From Planctomycetota bacterium (lineage in GTDB: Bacteria; Planctomycetota; Phycisphaerae; Phycisphaerales; UBA1924), in assembly GCA_013285505.1 (NCBI GenBank), contig CP053450.1, positions 3,208,796 to 3,272,795 on the forward strand: a stretch of DNA of 64,000 nt, given 5' to 3'. Below the pieces are notes generated by a model that was given only the letters and a program-made list of their open reading frames with translations, had not been told where the DNA came from and did no database searches. Numbering within the stretch: position 1 is the stretch's first letter; each line of letters starts with the position of its first letter. Positions 58,218 to 64,000 of this stretch are shown here, one piece after another. The translations under genes were made by a program, and so were the position numbers.

Positions 58218-59660
58218 TCAACATTGCGTGACATCGTTCTCGTCATCGTCGGCATCGTTCTCGTCGTCGTCATCGGTAGATCCGCCGTTGGCACCGTCCG
58301 ACTGTCGGGTTCCTCGCCGTCGAGATTGCCACTCCCGCCGTGCCCTGGCACAGGTCGTGCGACCGGCTGTGATGCCGTACTCGCGGACCTTCACGCTCAG
58401 GTCCCGGCAGGACAGATTTGCAAGCCCGGGGTGAGTGTTGAGAAGCCGCACAACGCGCTGCTTGGGACGCATGGCTCGCCACTCGGCCGGTGGTGCTCCA
58501 CGCCGGATTGCTCGTCGTCGTCCAGTTCGCCACGCCCCGGATTCCCCACCCGCAAGCCTGTCAACCTCATCAACGGAAACACCGAACCACCTGCCGATGG
58601 TCTCGTTGCTTGGCGGCTTGCCTTGAAGCGTTCGTTCACGGTGCTTGTAGATGTCGCGGACTTGGTACTCCGCCTCTCGTCGAGTCTCGGGCGGGTCACA
58701 CCGGTCGGCGATTCTGGCCACGATGCGGATGGCGTCGTCCTCTGAGTACGCGGCCTTGAGTGCGAACGCCGCCGCCGCGATGATCGCGTCGTGTCGGCAC
58801 CCGTGTTTCGGGTACCCAGGTCGTCGGTCTTGGAGTTGGAGCATGACACCCAGCCGGGTGGCTGCCCCGCGTTGGAGCCCTCGGAGTTGCGACTTGTCCA
58901 CCTTTGTACCTGAGAGGGCTCCCCCGCTCTCGGTAGAGGCCCTCTTAGGTACTGAGTTGGACAGTGCCCGACTCTGCCAGTCGTCGCCCATCAACGCCCG
59001 GCCAAGGTCGTCGGGCGAGTAGCGTTGCACGAGGTTGTTCGGACTCCACTCCACCACGCGGCCCGACTTCTGATTGGTCGTGCCGGGGATGCGACTGAGT
59101 CGGCAGGCGTCAATGCAGGCTCTGTCGAACGGAATGCCCTGTGCCTCCAGACCGGCCCCCAACTTCCCCGCGATGTCGCTGTAGTCGTCAAGTGCATTCT
59201 TGCGTGACGGGTTGCCCTTTGGCATGAGCGGCAGTGCGAGGTCCGCATGATCTGGATGACGGAGTAGAAAGAAGGCCCAGACACCCCGGCCACTCGACAG
59301 CCACCACGACACCGGGGGAGCCCCCATCGTGACCAGTGCGGCCGCAACCTCGCCGACCATGTCGTTGGGGTCTCGGCGGTCTCGATAGTCACAGTCGATC
59401 CCGAGGACTGCCAAGGCCTCCAATTCGTCCTTCCCCCGCCTCACGAACGCTCCATTGCGCATCAACCCCGGATTGAACTGCAAGTACACCGCGTCGGGGT
59501 CGATCGCGTGCGTTGCCGAGACGATGGGCTTGCCATACTTGAAGCCCGGTGGCTTCGCCGTTGGCAACGCCAAGTCGCCGTATCCCTGTCCTGGAACGCG
59601 CCGCAGCAACAGCTCCACCAGTTCGGTCGGGTCCTGCTTCCATTCTCGTTGGTCTACCAA
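58218..59660 (-). CDS. Primase/replication protein of the archaeo-eukaryotic primase type (putative)
   Basis: 480 residues from TTG 59660 (GGAGG upstream). The N-terminal half shows the primase-polymerase pattern: GIDCDYRD (metal-binding Asp pair), PPVSWWLSSGRGVWAFFLL (S-x-G-x-G-x-W/H) and DACRLSRIPGTTNQKSG (R-x-P-G-T-x-N-x-K). Similar modules occur in RepA/PrimPol proteins of mobile elements and prime or initiate replication. The C-terminal half has a helical region (HDAIIAAAAFALKAAYSEDDAIRI) like PriCT domains and an Asp/Glu/Asn-rich tail. No helicase motif is present. It suggests the element can replicate after excision. Confidence 0.65.
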   Translation of the reverse strand: MVDQREWKQDPTELVELLLRRVPGQGYGDLALPTAKPPGFKYGKPIVSATHAIDPDAVYLQFNPGLMRNGAFVRRGKDELEALAVLGIDCDYRDRRDPNDMVGEVAAALVTMGAPPVSWWLSSGRGVWAFFLLRHPDHADLALPLMPKGNPSRKNALDDYSDIAGKLGAGLEAQGIPFDRACIDACRLSRIPGTTNQKSGRVVEWSPNNLVQRYSPDDLGRALMGDDWQSRALSNSVPKRASTESGGALSGTKVDKSQLRGLQRGAATRLGVMLQLQDRRPGYPKHGCRHDAIIAAAAFALKAAYSEDDAIRIVARIADRCDPPETRREAEYQVRDIYKHRERTLQGKPPSNETIGRWFGVSVDEVDRLAGGESGAWRTGRRRAIRRGAPPAEWRAMRPKQRVVRLLNTHPGLANLSCRDLSVKVREYGITAGRTTCARARREWQSRRRGTRQSDGANGGSTDDDDENDADDDENDVTQC

Positions 59661-59869
59661 AGCCCCCTCCGTGCAGACGTACCGATACCACCCACCCCAC
59701 GCGGGGCGTTCCGATCGGTCGCGGTGTTGTCCGGTCCAATCAGCCGGAGCCGCGTCAACGGCTCGGACTGTGCGTAGTGATCGCGCTGCCTGCTTTCTGC
59801 GGGCGTGAATGACCGTTAAGGTTTGATGATCTAGTCAGCCCGACGAGCCGGGCTCAACCCCGCCGACGA

Positions 59870-60076
59870 CTACGCGGTGGCCTTCCCCGCGGCCCCGTCG
59901 TCACTGAGAAACTCCCGCAGTCCCTCGACCGGGAACAGCACGCGGGTGCCCACTCGTTTGAAGGGCAGCGAACCTGCCGCCTGCAGCTTCCGGACCATCC
60001 GCTCGCTGAGGCCGAGCATCTTCGCAGCCTCAGTCGCGCCTACCGCCATTCGTCCGATTCCGACCGTCTCGTGCAT
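59870..60076 (-). CDS. Excisionase-like helix-turn-helix protein
   Basis: 68 residues from ATG 60076 behind a strong AAAGGAG six bases upstream. The core GATEAAKMLGLSERMVRKLQAAGSLPFKRVGTRVLFPVEGLREFL is the HTH_17/MerR-like winged HTH of Xis-type proteins and element regulators. In an integrative element with a tyrosine integrase it most likely directs excision, or represses replication genes. Confidence 0.75.
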   Translation of the reverse strand: MHETVGIGRMAVGATEAAKMLGLSERMVRKLQAAGSLPFKRVGTRVLFPVEGLREFLSDDGAAGKATA

Positions 60077-60534
60077 GTCCTGCTCCTTTACGCGGGCGTC
60101 ATTGCCTTCGCCATCTGGAGGGTACATGTCTGCGCCGTGTAGCCAAGGGGCCCATTCCACCCAGTACCGGAAAGTGCCCCTCCTGCGTTCCAAGGCGGCA
60201 TTTTAGAAAGGGAGCCGAAAACAAAACCTAGAGGTCCGTTGAGTGGCGTATGTGAGGTGGCGTGCAAGTGACCACCGCCAGGACACCCACGCACACCCGG
60301 CCCTGTCCTCGTCCTCGTTCACTCTCAGCCCGTGGCCGGAGGGGGTGGCTCGCTGCCCGAGAGTGAGCCGCCCCGCGTGTGCGGCCTAACCCTGCTGGGT
60401 GGAGAGTTCGGCGGAGGGGTTGGGTTGATGCCCCCTTTGCAACCCGTGCCGACTATTCCGGGGTCGGTGACGTTGCGGACGATGCCGCGCCGTGGTTAGG
60501 CTGGACGCTCATCTTGAGCCGAAAGGGGCAGACC
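60077..60534. other. Non-coding control region of the element
   Basis: 458 bp between divergent units: the minus-strand replication/integration genes and the + strand cargo. It is partly AT-richer near 60200-60230 (TTTTAGAAAGG and AAAACAAAACC), a candidate for promoters or an origin of element replication. No iterons were seen. Confidence 0.4.
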
Positions 60535-61638
60535 ATGACCACGACCATCGAGGATCGACTTGCATCGCTGGAGAAGTCCAACCGACGCCTACGTGCGATG
60601 GTCTTGGGTGTGTTCGTCGCCGGTGCTGTTGGTGTCGGTCTGGGAATGACCCAGGTCATCCGGGTGCCAGATGTCATTCAGGCCAAGAGCTTTGAGGTTG
60701 TGAACGACGACGGGGCGCGGGTTGTGGCTCTCGGCAGCACACTCAACGGCGAGGGCATGGTCACCACCTTCGACGGCGATGGCGACGAGTTGGTGGCTCT
60801 CATTGCGACAGAGGAGGGCGAGGGCAAGATCCGCACCTTCGACGGCAGTGGTGAGGTACTGGTGGTTCTTACCGCGATGATTGAGGGCGGCGGGGCAATT
60901 GGTACCTTCAGCGGCGACGGCCAGCAGTTGGTATCTCTTAGCGCGACGGACGATGGCGGGGCGATTAGCACCTACAACGCCGATAGCCAGCTGATGGCGT
61001 CACTCTCTGGGACCGATATCGGCGGAATGGTCAAGACTTACAACGCCCGTGGTCAGCAGTTGGTGTCTCTTCATTCAAATGATATCGGCGGAATAGTCAA
61101 CACCTACAACGCTGCAGGCGGCACGTTGGTGGCTCTTGGCATGACCAGCAATGGCAATGGCGCGGTTGGCACCTTTGACGGCGATGGTGGCGAGTTGGTA
61201 TCCCTTGGCACGACGGCCCATGGCGAGGGTGCAGTTAGTACCTTCAATGGAACGGGTGTCAGATTGGTGGCCATAGAGACAACGGGCGCGGGCGAGGGCA
61301 GGATCCGGGTAAACAACGGTGATGGAAACGTATTGGTGGGCCTTGGCGCGACGGATGAGGGCGAGGGCTTGGTCATCACCTTTGACGGAGAAAATGTCTT
61401 GTTGGTAGCTCTTGGTTCGACGCTCGGTGGTAATGGCTCAGTCAGCGTCAACAACTCCGCGGGTGACCCCATGGCGTTCATTGGGACGACGGTCGATGGT
61501 GGCGCGGGCGCGGTCCAAATCTTTGGAAGCGGTGGCGGTGAGTTGGTGTCGCTTGGTGCGACGGTCGATGGCGACGGTGCGGTTCTGGTCAATGACAAGC
61601 ACGGCCAGATCAAACGGCTGATGTCGGGCGGCGACTGA
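60535..61638 (+). CDS. Membrane-anchored tandem-repeat (beta-solenoid-like) protein
   Basis: 367 residues from ATG 60535 (AAAGGGG upstream). A short coiled coil (IEDRLASLEKSNRRLRA) precedes a single TM helix (about 20-40), giving a type II anchor. Then come about 13 near-tandem repeats of 22-24 residues with the pattern LVxLGxTxxGxGxVxTF followed by xGDGxE. Regular Gly, Leu/Val and Asn/Asp positions suggest a beta-solenoid or beta-propeller-like stack outside the membrane. Not a recognised enzyme. As element cargo it could be a surface or exclusion protein; that is speculation. Confidence 0.7.
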   Translation: MTTTIEDRLASLEKSNRRLRAMVLGVFVAGAVGVGLGMTQVIRVPDVIQAKSFEVVNDDGARVVALGSTLNGEGMVTTFDGDGDELVALIATEEGEGKIRTFDGSGEVLVVLTAMIEGGGAIGTFSGDGQQLVSLSATDDGGAISTYNADSQLMASLSGTDIGGMVKTYNARGQQLVSLHSNDIGGIVNTYNAAGGTLVALGMTSNGNGAVGTFDGDGGELVSLGTTAHGEGAVSTFNGTGVRLVAIETTGAGEGRIRVNNGDGNVLVGLGATDEGEGLVITFDGENVLLVALGSTLGGNGSVSVNNSAGDPMAFIGTTVDGGAGAVQIFGSGGGELVSLGATVDGDGAVLVNDKHGQIKRLMSGGD

Positions 61639-61730
61639 TCCGGCTGCAACTAGCGCATGATGACGAGTCAGTGACCATATACGAATCCCGATTATCGACG
61701 GATGAGTAGCAAATGCATGGAGGCTAAACC

Positions 61731-61961
61731 GTGAACAACAAAGACCGCCTTGCAACTGCGGCAATCCTTCCGATCGCCCTCATCCAGGTTGCCATTTCAC
61801 TACTCTTCAGCTTCGGGCCGGTCGTCTTCGCAATCTGGATCGTGTTCTGGTCGGACTGGCACTGGTTCCTTGTCATTCTCGCGTGCCTATTCCTCGGTCC
61901 GATCGCATTGGGTGCGGCCGTGATGCTGTTCGCACTGCTCGGAAGCCTGCTCAGCCAGTGA
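61731..61961 (+). CDS. Small two-helix membrane protein
   Basis: 76 residues from GTG 61731 with GGAGG upstream. Two or three hydrophobic helices (ATAAILPIALIQVAISLLFSF, VVFAIWIVFWSDWHWFLVILACLFLG, AVMLFALLGSLL) and almost no soluble part. Aromatic-rich turn DWHW between helices. Not recognised; possibly part of the same unit as the preceding repeat protein, 92 bp upstream. Confidence 0.55.
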   Translation: MNNKDRLATAAILPIALIQVAISLLFSFGPVVFAIWIVFWSDWHWFLVILACLFLGPIALGAAVMLFALLGSLLSQ

Positions 61962-62043
61962 CCGCGAGGATTGGGGTCGAGGTTGGGGCTACACCAGCGG
62001 CAGTGAGGCGGTAGACCTTGGAACTGGTATCGCCTCTTGGTTA

Positions 62044-62061
62044 TCACGCCGCAGTCCCGTG
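62044..62061 (+). repeat. 18-bp direct repeat, left copy
   Basis: TCACGCCGCAGTCCCGTG, identical to the copy at 63461. It lies 48 bp before the unknown 410-aa gene. Confidence 0.8.
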
Positions 62062-62109
62062 CATCAGTGTCTAGCGGGCGAACTCCGATCATCGAGAAGG
62101 TAGGCATAC

Positions 62110-63342
62110 ATGATCCTCTTGTGGAGCATTCGGTTTCTCGATTCCAGAGACAAGACGTTCAAGAGTCGATTGCTGTGGCTAGACACCGCATCGCTGAGTG
62201 CGGTCGAGCGCACTCGGGTCGAGCTGTGCATTCAGATTTCGAGAGACTGGGGCCAGAGCATCATGATTCAGTTCCGCGGGTTCTTCTCACCCAGAGACTC
62301 GCACGACCTATCCGCCGCTGAAATCGCGTCAGCGGGTGGGGTTCACGGTATCTCAGTCCCAGAGTACTTTGAAGACGAGGACGAGCGTGGAATGAGCAGC
62401 TCGGAGGTAGGAGCACTTCTGTTTGGCCGACCAGTATTGGACGCCCGCATCCCCCTACTCCCGCCCGCAGATGATCCGCCCGTTGCAATTGTGTCGCCGA
62501 CGACCATCTCGCAGGACGATTTTCGCGTACTGGAGTACTTCTCTCGGGACTTGCGAGAGATGCAGTCGTGTGCATTCATCTCTGAGGGCCCGGGCCAGCT
62601 CGGTTGGTCGGAATGCGGATCACCGACAATACGGACGGCCGTCACGCACGCAGAGATTGCCGAGTTTGTGATGGTGTTTCGGCGCTTGTACATGAAGGGG
62701 GATCTAGCCCATACGCAGAAAGCTGCCGAGGTGTTTTGCCGTCTCGCAGCCGGGCACTGGACCGCGCGGTGGGTTGAGTCAATGCTGCGGCGATTTGACG
62801 ACCGGTTGGGAAAGCCGCCAGAGTGCCTGCCCTTCTCGGCAAACGTCCCGCTCACATTTACTACCAAGCGGTTACTGGACGCCTTTATATACACTCGCTT
62901 TGCACACCAGCCCGATGCCAGACGAGCAAGACACTACGAAGCTTGCTTGGCAGAAGTGCACGGAGAGAAGGAGATGCTCGCGTGGATGTTCCTGTCAGCC
63001 CTGTTTGAATGCTCACTTGACATCCGCAACATCGGAGTCGAGATCGCAAGGTTCTTCCACCACCACGTAGAGCAGAATGCTCGCACTCTGGAGGGCCTCT
63101 CTCCCCTTGATCAGGAGCACAGTGGAATAGGCACCCTGGAAAGCAAGCTGCATCGATACCACCGCCTTCGGTCGTGCGCTGTCTCGCGTCTGGCTCACGA
63201 ACTGGCTCAACAACACGGCCTGTCGGGCAGCGATGCGGAGCAGTTTCTATCTCAAGCAGGCCGAGAGCTAGACAAGTGCATCCCGCCGAATCTGATTCAT
63301 CGCGACGGCGTGGAGCGGCGACCGAGCACGCCGCCACGCTAG
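62110..63342 (+). CDS. Hypothetical protein, 410 aa
   Basis: No signal peptide or TM helix. The N-terminal 100 residues are mixed alpha/beta (MILLWSIRFLDSRDKTFKSRLLWLDTASLS); the rest is mostly helical, with several His and Cys (FHHHVEQN, SCAVSRLAHELAQQHGLSG). No known motif was recognised. Codon use is clearly less GC-rich than in the host genes. The gene is bracketed by two exact 18-bp direct repeats and has no neighbours reading with it, so it may be a separately acquired cargo gene of the element. Confidence 0.6.
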   Translation: MILLWSIRFLDSRDKTFKSRLLWLDTASLSAVERTRVELCIQISRDWGQSIMIQFRGFFSPRDSHDLSAAEIASAGGVHGISVPEYFEDEDERGMSSSEVGALLFGRPVLDARIPLLPPADDPPVAIVSPTTISQDDFRVLEYFSRDLREMQSCAFISEGPGQLGWSECGSPTIRTAVTHAEIAEFVMVFRRLYMKGDLAHTQKAAEVFCRLAAGHWTARWVESMLRRFDDRLGKPPECLPFSANVPLTFTTKRLLDAFIYTRFAHQPDARRARHYEACLAEVHGEKEMLAWMFLSALFECSLDIRNIGVEIARFFHHHVEQNARTLEGLSPLDQEHSGIGTLESKLHRYHRLRSCAVSRLAHELAQQHGLSGSDAEQFLSQAGRELDKCIPPNLIHRDGVERRPSTPPR

Positions 63343-63460
63343 GTGCGGCACCGCTGACACACCTGAGGAGCTTTCGAAAACTGGATATCTCCGTGGTCCT
63401 TTCGGGCTACCGGGGAGATCCGCGAGCGCGCGAACGACCGATGGCAGTAGGTCCTGAGTT

Positions 63461-63478
63461 TCACGCCGCAGTCCCGTG
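63461..63478 (+). repeat. 18-bp direct repeat, right copy
   Basis: TCACGCCGCAGTCCCGTG, 119 bp after the stop of the 410-aa gene, matching the copy at 62044. The flanking bases differ, so the repeat has sharp limits. Confidence 0.8.
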
Positions 63479-63564
63479 ACCGCGTATAGACCTAGCGAAA
63501 GCGGCCGACTCCCCCCGTGCCCGCCATCGGCCTTCCCATCCGCACTCCACCCCCCAACGCAAAC

Positions 63565-63584
63565 ACCCCGGCCTGAGCCGGGGT
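63565..63584 (-). terminator. Stem-loop, possible terminator
   Basis: A perfect 8-bp stem ACCCCGGC / GCCGGGGT with a CTGA loop. On the minus strand it is followed by GTTTGCGTT, on the + strand by no T-run; it would close the minus-strand gene ending at 63616. Confidence 0.5.
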
Positions 63585-63615
63585 GAGGTGCGAGTGGTCA
63601 GGATGTCCGGCAGTG

Positions 63616-63831
63616 TCAGGCCCTCTGCCTGCGGCCGGTGAGGGGCACCCGGAGGTCCGCCAGCAAGTCGCCGAACACGCAGCCGTCCGGGGCCTGCTCC
63701 GTGATCCGCACGACCCAAAGGGACACGACCCCGGTGTCGGTGTCCCGCACGAGCTGGCCCGAGAGCCCCGTAGCCGCCCGCCTACGCGACGGCACGACTC
63801 GGGCCGGGTGTGGTGTGGGCGAGTCCGGCAA
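63616..63831 (-). CDS. Possible small hypothetical protein
   Basis: 71 residues from TTG 63831, or 59 from GTG 63795. The second half (GQLVRDTDTGVVSLWVVRITEQAPDGCVFGDLLADLRVPL) reads like a folded beta-rich protein; the first part is Pro/Arg-rich and may be non-coding. A stem-loop follows the stop. No good ribosome binding site was found, so this is tentative. Confidence 0.35.
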   Translation of the reverse strand: MPDSPTPHPARVVPSRRRAATGLSGQLVRDTDTGVVSLWVVRITEQAPDGCVFGDLLADLRVPLTGRRQRA

Positions 63832-63884
63832 GCCCTGAGCGTGGGCCTGAGCGAGTTCGCCGGTAGCGTACCGTGAGGGTGGGG

Positions 63885-64000
63885 CTAGGCATCGGTATCA
63901 CCCTGGCCAACGATGGCTCGGATGCTGGCGACGGACTCGGGTGTGAGGGTGACGGGGCAGGCCGCGAGCCAGCCACCCACGCTAACATCGCGGGGCGAAT
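63885..64000 (-). CDS. Partial gene at the right edge, C-terminal end only
   Basis: The last 37 residues of a minus-strand frame are open to the window edge and end at TAG 63885: ...VSVGGWLAACPVTLTPESVASIRAIVG, then QGDTDA. The composition is protein-like, but the piece is too short to identify. Confidence 0.35.
   Translation of the reverse strand, partial: SPRDVSVGGWLAACPVTLTPESVASIRAIVGQGDTDA

Larger units (their letters stand above)
56611..64000. mobile_element. Integrated element in a tRNA-Met gene, right end outside the window
   Basis: Starts inside the anticodon loop of a tRNA-Met gene and carries, in order, a tyrosine integrase, an XRE regulator, a primase-like protein and an excisionase-like HTH protein, all on the minus strand. 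A cargo part follows on the + strand: membrane-anchored repeat protein, small membrane protein, unknown protein. Composition is visibly less GC-rich than the flanking DNA. No capsid, portal, relaxase or T4SS gene is seen, so a phage satellite or plasmid-like integrative element fits best. attR was not found before 64000. Confidence 0.7.

Noticed and set aside
62044..63478. The 18-bp repeats as attL/attR of the tRNA-integrated element
   Set aside because: They do not match the tRNA anticodon-loop core at 56650, and the integrase lies outside the interval.

Overview
The window is high-GC DNA that looks like a planctomycete of the Phycisphaerae type. The reasons are two secreted proteins ending in a PEP-CTERM-like tail (VPTPG or TPTPG, a hydrophobic helix, then RRRR), a beta-helix surface protein starting with the FDTLEPRKLLA motif, dockerin-like EF-hand tails on secreted enzymes, a Ser/Thr kinase fused to a TPR-type region, and an exosortase-style exopolysaccharide locus. 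The assignment is inference from gene content; no rRNA gene is present.

Layout. 0-11.4 kb: exopolysaccharide/exosortase locus on the + strand (EpsI-like fragment, 1529-aa TPR protein, Wzz/tyrosine-kinase-like protein, sugar epimerase, WecA/MraY-type transferase, ParA-like ATPase, VanZ-like protein). 11.5-14.3 kb: ion antiporter and a PEP-CTERM protein closed by a terminator. 14.3-21.1 kb: mainly minus-strand units: threonine dehydratase plus AIM24 protein, a short terminator-ended transcript, an ECF sigma factor with a membrane partner, and a ZnuABC-type zinc importer whose promoter carries a Fur/Zur-like palindrome; then tRNA-Ala(CGC). 21.5-32.4 kb: secreted TPR protein, nuclease-like and phytase-like secreted proteins with dockerin-like tails, PilT facing a BLUF photoreceptor, a Gfo/Idh/MocA oxidoreductase and a fucose-isomerase-like protein. 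32.4-36.1 kb: repeat-rich accessory stretch with two lower-GC genes. 36.1-49.4 kb: hutG-hutI, lipid kinase, methionine aminopeptidase, subtilisin-like protease, trpA, type III glutamine synthetase, Ser/Thr kinase and a PEP-CTERM protein. 49.9-56.5 kb: giant beta-helix protein and an FAD monooxygenase. 56.6-64 kb: a lower-GC integrated element in a tRNA-Met gene (integrase, XRE regulator, primase-like protein, excisionase-like HTH protein, membrane-anchored repeat protein, unknown genes), running off the right edge.

Two window-scale patterns stand out. About twenty genes are broken by small indels. In nearly all of them the best reconstruction puts the error on a GCGC tetranucleotide (an extra G/C, or loss of one GC), so they look like systematic read errors at a possibly methylated motif, not pseudogenes. 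Separately, the + strand is strongly C-rich up to about 37.5 kb and G-rich from about 38.4 kb, whichever strand the genes are on. That is the sign expected at a replication origin, or at a recent inversion or misjoin.
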